Below are positions 1-7,600 of a stretch of DNA of 11,465 nt, piece after piece. How positions within the stretch are numbered: position 1 is the stretch's first letter; every line of letters begins with the position of its first letter. The DNA comes from Acidobacteriota bacterium (GTDB lineage Bacteria > Actinomycetota > Actinomycetes > Actinomycetales > Micrococcaceae): contig JABBNV010000043.1 of assembly GCA_019352125.1 (NCBI GenBank), positions 2,184-13,648 of the forward strand, in the 5' to 3' direction. The notes below the pieces were generated by a model. It saw only the letters and a list, made by a program, of their open reading frames with translations. It ran no database searches and was not told the DNA's origin. A program made the position numbers and the translations under genes.

Positions 1-679
1 AGGTGTATGCAATGTAAGTGAACGCACCGAACATGCCGCCGAACCCCAAAATTGTGACAATGATGGATAGCCATACCTGCGGGTGGCGAAAGGCCGCCAA
101 CTCACCGCGTAGCCCGCCCGCGGCAGCAGTCTGACGCTGGTTGGGTACAAGGAAAGCAATGCCGGCCAAGGCAATGACGCCCACACCGGAGATGGCCCAG
201 AAGGTTGCTCGCCAGCCAAAACTCTGCCCGATGAACGTCCCCAACGGCACACCCAGAACGTTCGCAGTGGTGAGGCCAGCGAACATCATGGCAATAGCAC
301 CGGCACGCTTACTGGGGGCCACCATGTCCGCTGCAAGCACTGAACCGATGCCAAAGAACGCACCGTGCGTCAGTGCCGCAAGCACCCGCCCCAACAGCAT
401 CACAGAGTAGGTCCCGGAGATAGCACTCACCAGATTTCCGATAATGAAGAGCACCATCAGGGCCAGCAGTACTTGTTTGCGCGGCAGCCGAGTGACAGCG
501 GCGGTGAGGAAAATCCCGCCCACGGCAACGGCCAGCGCATACCCAGAGATGAGGAAGCCGGCTGCCGACTCGTTGACGTGGAAGGTAGCGGCCACCTCGG
601 GAAGGAGGCCCATAATGACAAATTCAGTGAGGCCGATACCAAAGCCGCCCACGGCAAGGGCCAGTAATCCAAATGGCAT
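1..679 (-). CDS. MFS transporter, DHA1 drug-efflux type (N-terminal part, cut by window edge)
   Basis: Membrane antiporter of the major facilitator superfamily, probably exporting drugs or small metabolites. About 226 residues are visible; the C-terminal half lies beyond base 1. Hydrophobic segments fall near residues 4-26, 41-63, 70-90, 96-118, 127-149, 158-178 and 203-225, so roughly the first six or seven of an expected 12 helices. Family marks are the N-terminal GLTEFVIMGLLP (16-27), the R-x-x-x-A-x-x-H-G stretch (98-106) and the antiporter-like VLGVPLGTFIGQ...GWR region (141-157). The ATG at 679 is preceded by GGAG at a good distance. The gene diverges from a marR-type regulator across a short gap containing an inverted repeat, the usual arrangement for a MarR-controlled efflux pump. 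The substrate cannot be read from sequence. Confidence 0.9.
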   Translation of the reverse strand, partial: MPFGLLALAVGGFGIGLTEFVIMGLLPEVAATFHVNESAAGFLISGYALAVAVGGIFLTAAVTRLPRKQVLLALMVLFIIGNLVSAISGTYSVMLLGRVLAALTHGAFFGIGSVLAADMVAPSKRAGAIAMMFAGLTTANVLGVPLGTFIGQSFGWRATFWAISGVGVIALAGIAFLVPNQRQTAAAGGLRGELAAFRHPQVWLSIIVTILGFGGMFGAFTYIAYT

Positions 680-752
680 GTTTGCTCCAAAGCTACGAAG
701 AGATGAGGCGCCAAAATGAGGCGCGTTAGCAATAGTTGCACACGCGCTATAA

Positions 753-766
753 ATGCGCAAGCGCAT
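753..766. promoter_or_regulatory. Candidate MarR operator (perfect 6-bp inverted repeat)
   Basis: ATGCGC-AA-GCGCAT is a perfect inverted repeat in the gap between the divergent MFS and marR genes. A second, overlapping inverted repeat pairs CAAGCG (758-763) with CGCTTG (773-778). The site lies just upstream of the putative marR -10 box. MarR proteins bind palindromes of this kind in divergent promoters, so auto-repression and control of the efflux gene are likely. The operator role is inferred from position and symmetry. Confidence 0.5.
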
Positions 767-783
767 AAACTTCGCTTGTGGGC

Positions 784-789
784 TATGAT
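784..789 (+). promoter_or_regulatory. Putative -10 box for marR
   Basis: TATGAT closely resembles a sigma-70-type -10 hexamer. Transcription would start near 795-797, downstream of a possible GTG start at 792, so it favours the ATG at 819 as the marR start. No convincing -35 is seen at 16-19 bp spacing. Confidence 0.35.
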
Positions 790-818
790 GTGTGAATCAC
801 AGCAAGAAAGGCTTGGGA

Positions 819-1253
819 ATGTCCATCGCAGACGACGCCGTTGAACTTCGCTCGCAAGGGTGGCGGACTTTGGCAACCCTGCACGCCATGATTGAGACAG
901 CTTTGGAAAAGAAACTCCAAGCAGATCACGACTTGTCGGTGGTGGAATACACGGTCCTCGAGGCGCTGTCCCGGCAGGACGATTGGCACATGCGCATGCA
1001 GCAGTTGGCCAAGGTGACGGCACTGTCCAACAGTGCGGCTACGCGACTGGTCAATCGCTTGGAGGAACGTGGGCTGCTGGCCAGATACCTGTGTGCGGAT
1101 GATCGCCGAGGAATTTACACGGAAGTTACGCCCGCTGGTCGCGCGCTATTGAAGCAGGCAATGCCCACGCACGACGACGTCCTCCGCGCCATCATGGATG
1201 CCGCCAGCCAGGCGCCAGAGCTGGCACCGCTGGTCGCCGCCCTGAACCACTAG
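819..1253 (+). CDS. MarR-family transcriptional regulator
   Basis: Winged helix-turn-helix DNA-binding repressor, 144 aa, typical length for the family. The DNA-binding core spans about residues 43-105: a helix around VVEYTVLEAL (41-50), the recognition region LSNSAATRLVNRLEERGLL (69-87), and the wing with the D-D-R-R-G signature (94-98) followed by TEVTPAGRAL (101-110). The start at ATG 819 is preferred over the in-frame GTG at 792 (9 residues longer): an AGAAAGG-like ribosome site lies about 8 nt before 819, and a -10-like TATGAT at 784-789 would put the transcript start after 792. It diverges from the MFS gene and probably controls both genes through the inverted repeat between them. The ligand is unknown. 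The stop codon lies in the first copy of a 13-bp tandem duplication shared with the end of the broken ppk2 gene. Confidence 0.9.
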   Translation: MSIADDAVELRSQGWRTLATLHAMIETALEKKLQADHDLSVVEYTVLEALSRQDDWHMRMQQLAKVTALSNSAATRLVNRLEERGLLARYLCADDRRGIYTEVTPAGRALLKQAMPTHDDVLRAIMDAASQAPELAPLVAALNH

Positions 1254-1269
1254 CAACTGAACCACTAGC
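1242..1269. repeat. 13-bp tandem duplication at the marR / ppk2 remnant junction
   Basis: CTGAACCACTAGC occurs at 1242-1254 and again at 1257-1269, a period of 15 bp with only AA between copies. The first copy contains the last codons and TAG of marR. The second contains CTAG, whose minus-strand reading supplies the TAG that ends the ppk2 remnant at 1265-1267. It marks the exact place where ppk2 lacks its normal C-terminus, so it looks like the scar of a deletion or a slippage event. Confidence 0.8.
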
Positions 1270-1975
1270 TCCCGGACTCACCGAGCTCGAAGATATCCTT
1301 GGCTTCCGTGTACGTATCCCATTTGTCCAGCGACGCCATGTCCATGGGGGATAGCTTCCATTGCCTTACTGGATCAACCTGCCGGATGGTGAACCGCGTC
1401 AGTTGCTCTGCTTTCGAGACGGAGAACCAGAACTTAATGACGTCCATGCCGTCGGCCCCCAGCATCTTTTCCAGAGCGGGAGCCTGCTTGAGGAACTCCG
1501 CGTATTGTGCGTTGTGGCAGAACCCCATGACGCGCTCCACTCCAGCTCTGTTGTACCAGGAACTCTCAAACAGCACCATCTCGCCGACCGAGGGTAAGTG
1601 CTCCACATACCGCTGGAACTACCACTGTGTGCTCTCCCGATCAGAAGGTTTAACCAGTGCCACTATGCGGGCTCCACGCGGGTTCAAGTGTTCCGTGAAG
1701 CGTTTGATAGTCCCGCCCTTGCCTGCTGCATCGCGGCCTTCGAAGAGGATGGCGATGCGACGGCCGGACTCCTTGACCCAGGTCTGCAGCTTCAAGAGCT
1801 CGATTTGCAGTAGCCGTTTTTCCAGCTCGTACTGCTCCCGATCCATCCGCTCATCGTAGGGGTAGCCCTCGCGCCACGTGTCGATGGCGTTACCGTCGGG
1901 CCCCAACAGCACCGGATCATCGTCGTCACTATCGATGACGGTGTAGTTACCTAGCTGGGTATTCCGATGACTCAT
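1265..1975 (-). pseudogene. ppk2: Polyphosphate kinase 2 (PPK2), disrupted by an in-frame amber codon and 3' truncated
   Basis: An intact PPK2 transfers phosphate between polyphosphate and nucleotides in the cytoplasm. The reading frame keeps Walker A GRDAAGKGG (80-88), LNPRGARIVAL (97-107), the TQW of the T-Q-W-Y-F-Q-R-Y-V motif, SWYNRAGVERVMGF (from 139), and WKLSPMD. Three defects are visible. Codon 119, normally Tyr in T-Q-W-Y-F-Q, is TAG (bases 1619-1621), with no frameshift: FQRYVEHLP follows in the same frame. The Walker B region, normally FDRSWYNR, reads FESSWYNR (136-143), losing the Asp and Arg. The frame ends at 236 codons, about 50-60 short of family length, without the usual A-P-W...S-D-D-K-K-R-A-R tail. 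Translation might restart at GTG 1606, but that product would lack Walker A. The start ATG 1975 has no clear ribosome site. The gene is probably non-functional; a sequencing error could explain the stop but not the other defects. Confidence 0.85.
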
Positions 1976-1998
1976 GTGGGCAAGGATAGAGTGACTCT

Positions 1999-2787
1999 GT
2001 GAACCGCTCGGCGACTACTGGTGAATGGGATGTGAACGAGTCAGTGCACATTATCCTTCCAACGTCTGCCGGGCCCCTACTGGCGTGGGCAGGTAGGCTC
2101 CCCGCAGCCGCAGCGGAGGGTGAGGGCCACGGCGGTTATGGGATCTTGGACCCAGCCGAGCTAGCCCGGGCAAAGGCGTTCACTTCGGAAGAATCCAGAG
2201 TCGAATTTGTGGCGGGCCGAGTAGTGCAGCGCCGTGTGGTGGCAGAACTGGCGGGTCGCAAGGCCGCGGAGTTGCGCTGCGCGTATACGTGCAATCAGTG
2301 TGGTGCGGATGGGGACGGCGCACATGGGCAGCCCGGATATCTGTTTCGGGGTGAACCTGTGCCGCTTCGGCTGAGCTTTTCTCGGTGCGCTGACTGGTTC
2401 TTGTTGGTTATTTCGCAAGGCTCGCACGGGAGTGGGCTTGGTGCGGATCTGGAAAGTGCAGGAAACACCACTTTTGACGCGTTCGACGACGTTGCCCTGA
2501 CTTCCGCCGAGCGGCAACACGTGGCGTCGCTTCCGCTAGCGCAACGGCCCCGCTGGCGTGCAGAAACGTGGGCTCGCAAGGAGGCCCTGGTGAAAGCAAC
2601 GGGGGCCGGGCTGCGCCGGGATCCGGCAACCATCGAGGCCTATCCGCACCAGGAGCCTGCAGTCCTGGAGAACATAGCTCCTCACCGCCTGGGGCTACCC
2701 GCGGACTTTGCCGTCGGCGTCGCCGCCGTCGTCAATGTTGCTGTTCACGAGCCAGTACTCGGTGCCGCTGGGCGTGCGCGCCACTAG
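1999..2787 (+). CDS. 4'-phosphopantetheinyl transferase, Sfp type
   Basis: Transfers the phosphopantetheine arm of coenzyme A to the conserved serine of carrier-protein domains, converting them to the active holo form. The 262-aa product shows the Mg-binding G-x-D-x-E-like GLGADLES (146-153; D150, E152) and the W-x-x-K-E-x-x-x-K motif WARKEALVKATGAGL (191-205; E195, K199), plus a Cys-rich stretch C-x3-C-x2-CG...HGQPG (94-113). The usual LSHS motif reads LSFSR (125-129), a mild deviation. The start is uncertain: GTG 1999 has AAGGA about 12 nt upstream, and GTG 2032 and 2044 are alternatives. Only 23 bp separate it from the divergent ppk2 remnant, so its promoter may overlap that gene. It ends convergently inside the DUF2087 gene. 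The nearby synthetase carries a carrier domain and is a natural client, although one such enzyme may serve the whole cell. Confidence 0.88.
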   Translation: MNRSATTGEWDVNESVHIILPTSAGPLLAWAGRLPAAAAEGEGHGGYGILDPAELARAKAFTSEESRVEFVAGRVVQRRVVAELAGRKAAELRCAYTCNQCGADGDGAHGQPGYLFRGEPVPLRLSFSRCADWFLLVISQGSHGSGLGADLESAGNTTFDAFDDVALTSAERQHVASLPLAQRPRWRAETWARKEALVKATGAGLRRDPATIEAYPHQEPAVLENIAPHRLGLPADFAVGVAAVVNVAVHEPVLGAAGRARH

Positions 2788-3234
2788 CCCGGCATCCACC
2801 AGGTAGCGCCGCAGCAGGGCAAAATTGTCGCTCAGCTGTCCCAGCCGATCATTGAAAGACGGTTCGTCCAGCACCTCACCGACCTGCAACACCTGTCCAG
2901 AAATCCACCGTAAAAACTCGTGTCTCTGCGTCTGATTCGCCGGGTAGCGGTCGATCCGTCCGTTGTGCATAAACCGCTCGTTGCCGCGCTGTTGCTCGCC
3001 GCCGTCGGGAGTGGCCAATACGCTTCGCAGGTTCGCGGTATCCACTTCAAGGGTGCCGCCGGAGTCGCAAATCAGGGACGCACCGAACAGCGCGCGGCGT
3101 GCTTTGCCGCGTTGCGCATCGGTGAGGTTCGTACCCTTGGCGGCAGCTTCCGCAAGCACTATCTCGGCCAACGCTAGCCGGGCATTCTCATTGGCTAGCG
3201 CGGCCAGGATCGGGCGCCATTCGTTGCTGGTCAT
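2695..3234 (-). CDS. DUF2087 domain protein with N-terminal winged-helix-like region
   Basis: 179 aa, function not established. The C-terminal part (about 93-163) matches the DUF2087 pattern: an R-x-x-x-L-R-W-I segment, then FNDRLGQLSDNFALLRRYLV and DAGLVARTPSGTEYWLV. This domain is often attached to ArsR-like regulators. The N-terminal part (RPILAALANENARLALAEIV, 7-26, then helices to about 75) resembles the start of an ArsR-type helix-turn-helix, so a DNA-binding role is plausible but inferred. Start ATG 3234 is chosen because AGGAG sits 6 nt upstream and overlaps the stop codon of the aminopeptidase gene. It is the last gene of the minus-strand run. Its final 31 codons overlap the PPTase gene on the other strand, and the residues after YWLV (about 164-179) are outside the domain. 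Confidence 0.8.
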   Translation of the reverse strand: MTSNEWRPILAALANENARLALAEIVLAEAAAKGTNLTDAQRGKARRALFGASLICDSGGTLEVDTANLRSVLATPDGGEQQRGNERFMHNGRIDRYPANQTQRHEFLRWISGQVLQVGEVLDEPSFNDRLGQLSDNFALLRRYLVDAGLVARTPSGTEYWLVNSNIDDGGDADGKVRG

Positions 3235-3239
3235 GATGA

Positions 3240-3244
3240 CTCCT
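3240..3244 (-). promoter_or_regulatory. Ribosome binding site of the DUF2087 gene, overlapping the upstream stop codon
   Basis: On the minus strand AGGAG lies 6 nt before ATG 3234 and shares bases with the TAG that ends the aminopeptidase gene (3243-3245). This decides the DUF2087 start and suggests translational coupling between the two genes. Confidence 0.7.
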
Positions 3245-4565
3245 AAGGCTGCGTAGGCAGAGCTGTTTCGTAGAGCCACGGGTACAGAAAATCGCCGGTG
3301 GAGAATCCGGGGACGTGCCGCCAGTGCGCATCGGCCAGAGCAATAAAGTCCTCGGTGGTTACGGAGCCGTGGCGGAACGTCTGCGTCCAATGCTTCAGCA
3401 CGGTAAAGAACAGCTCGTCACCCACGGAACCTCGTAGCGCGTGGAGTGCAAGCGCACCCCGCTTGTACACGCGATCATCAAACATGAGCTCCGGACCCGG
3501 GGCACCCACGGCAATATTCTGCGCCTTTCGCTTCAACCCGCGGTATGCGGCGGCTGCTCTGTCTCGGGCCGAATCAAGACCGGCAGCCTCGCTCCAGATC
3601 CACTCCGCATAGCAGGCGAATCCTTCGTGCAACCAGATGTCCCGCCAGCGCCGCACTGTCAGCGAGTTTCCAAACCACTGGTGGGAGAGCTCGTGGGCAA
3701 TCAGCCGTTGTGACTCCCAGTCCGTGCCCAAATGGTTGCGTCCAATGATGGACAGGGACTGTGCCTCCAGAGGAATCTCGAGCTCGTCCTCCGTGACCAC
3801 TACTGTGTAGTCGCCAAAGGGGTAGGGCCCAAAACGGTCCTGAAAAGTTTCCAGCATGTCCTTTTGCCGGGCCAGGCCGACGGCGGTCTCGGACTCGAGT
3901 GCCCTGGGCGCAGCTACCAAAATTGGGACGTCGCCCACCTGCGCCCATGGCTGTACGCGGTACCGCCCTATTTGGAGCGTTGCCAAATAGCTGGACATGG
4001 GCTCGGCCTGGACATACACCCAAGTTTCGCGGCTGGACTTGGTGGTGTGTGTGGTGAGCTGGCCATTGCAGACCACGGTGTAGTTGGCGTCCGTGCTGAC
4101 AGTGAACTTGTAGCTGGCCTTCTGGCTGGGATGGTCATTACAGGGGAACCAGGAGGGAGCTCCCGTGGGTTGCCCGGCTACCAGCACCCCATCTTCCAGC
4201 TCTTCCCAGCCTACTTCGCCCCACATGCCTCGGATCGGGTGCGGGTTGCCCTCGTAACGCAGGTCCAGTGTGAATCGGTGGCCCTCCGGTAGAGGAGCGC
4301 GCAGGGTGAGGACCAGCTTTCCTTGACGTTGCCCATATTTGGCGACTCTGCCGCCGTCGAGCGTTATTTTGCTGACGCGCAGACTCGCCACCAAATCTAA
4401 CTCCAAGGTGGCGCACTCAACGTCCGCAACCGCAGTAATGACGGCACGCCCCATGAGTTTATTGCTGGCCAAACGCGTATCCAAGGTGAGCTCATAGTGC
4501 TCAACGTGATAGCTCGCGCTGCCGCTCAGGGGCGTGTATTCGTCCGGAATGGCGGGGTATGTCAT
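3243..4565 (-). CDS. M1-family zinc metallopeptidase (compact aminopeptidase)
   Basis: Zinc aminopeptidase that removes N-terminal residues from peptides. It is 440 aa, far shorter than PepN (about 850-870 aa), so it holds only the N-terminal beta domain (about 10-200) and the catalytic domain. The zinc site is H-E-L-S-H (H291, E292, H295) followed 18 residues later by E314 in WLHEGF. PTGAPSWFPCNDHPSQKASY (133-152) is the usual N-domain signature. The exopeptidase G-A-M-E-N position appears as IPLEAQ (264-269), a common variant. There is no signal peptide or membrane segment, so it should be cytoplasmic. ATG 4565 is the start where homology begins; a further 94 upstream codons are open but overlap the synthetase. 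Its ribosome site is weak. It follows the synthetase by 41 bp, so it is probably co-transcribed and may degrade or trim that enzyme's product, as zinc aminopeptidases degrade epsilon-poly-lysine in producing Streptomyces. Confidence 0.9.
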   Translation of the reverse strand: MTYPAIPDEYTPLSGSASYHVEHYELTLDTRLASNKLMGRAVITAVADVECATLELDLVASLRVSKITLDGGRVAKYGQRQGKLVLTLRAPLPEGHRFTLDLRYEGNPHPIRGMWGEVGWEELEDGVLVAGQPTGAPSWFPCNDHPSQKASYKFTVSTDANYTVVCNGQLTTHTTKSSRETWVYVQAEPMSSYLATLQIGRYRVQPWAQVGDVPILVAAPRALESETAVGLARQKDMLETFQDRFGPYPFGDYTVVVTEDELEIPLEAQSLSIIGRNHLGTDWESQRLIAHELSHQWFGNSLTVRRWRDIWLHEGFACYAEWIWSEAAGLDSARDRAAAAYRGLKRKAQNIAVGAPGPELMFDDRVYKRGALALHALRGSVGDELFFTVLKHWTQTFRHGSVTTEDFIALADAHWRHVPGFSTGDFLYPWLYETALPTQP

Positions 4566-4606
4566 AAGGTGCTGGGTCCGTATCTGCAAGGAGTGGTGGC
4601 CTTCGG

Positions 4607-7600
4607 TTAGGCGCGGTCGGAAAATTCGGGCCCCTTCCAGGGGCTGACGGGATTGCCCATCCAATAGCTGGCGGCTGGAACGGTTTCCCCGCGCATCACC
4701 AGAGAGGCCGGGCCCACGGTACCGCCGCGCGCAATGCTGGCCGCGGGCAGGATGACGCCGTGCGGGCCCATCGTGGCGCCATCGGCCAGAGTGACGGTAT
4801 CGATGGCCATGATGCGATCGTGGAAGAGGTGCGTCTGGACTACACACCCACGGTTTACCGTGGAGCTTTCACCCAGGGTTACCAGGTCCGCTTCTGGCAG
4901 CCAGTAGCTCTCGCACCAGGCGCCGCTGCCGATTTTTGCGCCCAACGCCCGGAGCCACCACACCAGCGCGGGAGTCCCACTGGCTGCGCGGGCAAACCAC
5001 GGTGCGGAGACCATCTCAACAAAGGTGTCCACCACCTCGTTGCGCCAAATAAAGGAGCTCCACAGGGGGTGCTCGCTAGGGCGGATGCGGCCCACCAACA
5101 GCCACTTGGCCAGCACGGAGCTACCGGCTGCAACTGCGCCAGCCAGCAGCATCACCACACCACCCAATATGGCAGCGACCCAGTAGGTCACGTGCACCGC
5201 AAGGTAATCCAGCGTGCACAGTACTGCAGCAGCCAAAGCTACGGTAAGTATGACGGGGATCAGGCGGCACAGTTCCCACAAGGCGCGGGCAACTTTGAGC
5301 CGCGTGGGCGGGTTGAAGGTCCTGCTCAGATCCGAATCCTGCGCCACCCGGCGCAGCCGTACGGGCGGGCTTCCTAGCCAGGACGTCCCTGATTTTGCCT
5401 TGGCTGGTGTGGCGGGGAGGACGGCCACCAATGAATTCTTTGGCACAGAGCGGCCAGCAGCCGTCATTCCCGAATTGCCCAGGAATGACCGCTTGCCAAC
5501 CTTCGCTGGTGCAATGCGAATGTATCCGCCGCCCAGCTCGTAGGAGGCCACCATGGTGTCATCAGCAAGAAACGCGCCATCGCCAACGGTGGTCATTTTG
5601 GGGATCAGCAGCACCGTGGACGCTTCCACGTTCTTGCCAATCTTGGCCCCCAGCAGACGGAGCCAAATGGGAGTGAAGAGACTCGCGTAGATCGGAAACA
5701 GTAGGTCACGCGCCATGTCCAGCACCCGCTCAGTGGCCCAGACCTGCCAGCCGATGAGGCTGCGGACGCGGAAGAACCCCTCGCGCAGGCCCAATCCGAG
5801 CAGCCGAGTGACGCCCAAGATCAGCACAAAGTTGCAGACAAACCACACCAGGGCTGCCACCGGAACAGACCACAGCAGGGGGCCGACGGCGGCAGAAAGG
5901 TTGCTGCGTCCCTGGACTGCCAGCGCTACCACTAGCAATCCAACGGCTGCGGATACGAACGGAATCAACGCCAAGACGGAGGAGGCTCCGGCATACAGCC
6001 AAAAGAAGACGCTTCGAGCGGTGGTGGGTGCGTCCGGCCAGCTGTGCCGTGCCTTGCCTTTGCGTTCCGCGGGGGATCCTGCGAAGTACTGGCCAGCCTT
6101 TACCCGGCCCATCACGGCCGAGCCGGACTCAATATGAGCGCCAGCACCAACGCGGGCACCTGGCATCAGCGTGCTGCGTGCCCCCACCACGGCCTGCTGC
6201 CCCACACTGATGGCACCGATGTGTACTGTATCTCCGTCAATCCAGTAGCCGGAGAGATCAACCTCTGGCTCAATGGAACAACCACTGCCCAGTGACAACA
6301 TCCCGGTGACGGGAGGCACCGAGTGCAGGTCTACGTTGCGGCCAATCTTGGCGCCCAACGCCCGGGCATAGTAGGGCACCCACGGCGCGCTGGCCATGGA
6401 TACGGCGGCAGCCATGTCAGCAATCTGCTCCGCGAGCCACAGCCGCAAATGGACGCGCCCGGATCGCGGATAACTCCCCGGTTGAAGGCCGCGCAGGAGG
6501 AACCTGGCCGAAGCAACAGCAATGCCCATGCGTCCCAGAGGTGAAATGAACACCAACCACGAAGCGAAGACCCACCACCAGGAAACCGCGGGCGCGGCGG
6601 TGAAGATATTGAGCATGGCGAAGCTGTTGTTGATGATCAGCAGGTAGGTGAGCCAGCGCATCCCCACCAGAATGTGCAACGGCACACCCATCAGGGTTTG
6701 AAACATCTGTGCTTTCCGTTGGGTGCGTTGAACGTCCCGCACCGCAGCCTCGCCCTGTGCCTCCCAACCGCCGGGAGTGCTCTGTTTGGCAAGCTCGATC
6801 AAGGCGCCGACGCGTGGGTGAGCGTAGATATCCGCGACAGTAATAGTGGGATACCGTACTCGCAGGGCAGACACTAGTTGGGCCGCCGCCAGGGAACCGC
6901 CGCCGGAGGCGAAAAAGTCCGCGTCCAGGCTGGTGGCGTTGCCGCCCAGCACTGAATTCCAGGTTTCCAATACCCATGCCGACGCAGGGTCCAGGTCCAA
7001 GGGCGGCGCGTCAGAGTCTGATCCGCTGCCGGGCAGCGGCCACGGCAGGGATTTTCTGTCTACCTTGCCGCTGGTTTTGGTGGGTAGGTCCGTAGCCACA
7101 GTGAGCAGCGGAATCAGTGCTGCCGGGAGCGAGGATCCCAGGGCAGTGCGGCAAGCGGGTAAATCAAGTTCGACGCCGGCGCGCGGTACCAGATAGCCCA
7201 CCAGGATTTGGTTGCCCGCAGCGGTGGTGTGCACAGCTGCTGCGGCACCCGCCACGTTCTTCAAGCTCTGCAAAGCAGCGTCCACTTCGCCCAGTTCAAT
7301 CCGGCGGCCGCCCAGCTTGACCTGCTCGTCCGCCCTGCCCATAAAGATGAGTCCGTCAGCTTCGTAGCGCACCAAGTCGCCACTGCGGTAGGCGCGGGAC
7401 CAGCCCAGAGACTCCATTGGCGCATATTTCTCAGCGTCCTTGGCGGGATCCAGATACCGTGCCAGGCCCACGCCACCAATGATCAGCTGGCCCACCTCGC
7501 CCTCGGCCACGGGAATGTCGTGGTCGTTGACTATGGCCAAATCCCAACCGTCCAGCGGCAAACCGATGCGCACTGGTCCCACCCCTGTGAGTGGTGCGGC

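Noticed and set aside
457..1023. A 188-codon minus-strand frame spanning the MFS start and marR
   Set aside because: It crosses the divergent promoter region, is rich in Pro, Cys and Arg, and conflicts with two clearly conserved genes.
1242..1269. Target-site duplication of an excised insertion sequence
   Set aside because: Possible, but no terminal inverted repeats or transposase remnant lies between the copies, so only a tandem duplication is claimed.
1619..1621. Programmed readthrough or recoding of the amber codon in ppk2
   Set aside because: No recoding signal or suppressor tRNA is seen, and the Walker B changes and missing tail point to decay rather than a functional recoded enzyme.
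1299..1859. A 186-codon plus-strand frame opposite ppk2
   Set aside because: Its Ser/Cys/Arg-rich low-information sequence is a shadow of the conserved PPK2 frame; no family resemblance.
4566..4847. N-terminal extension of the aminopeptidase by 94 codons
   Set aside because: The extension lies inside the synthetase gene in another frame and is His/Arg-rich with no M1 similarity; homology begins at ATG 4565.
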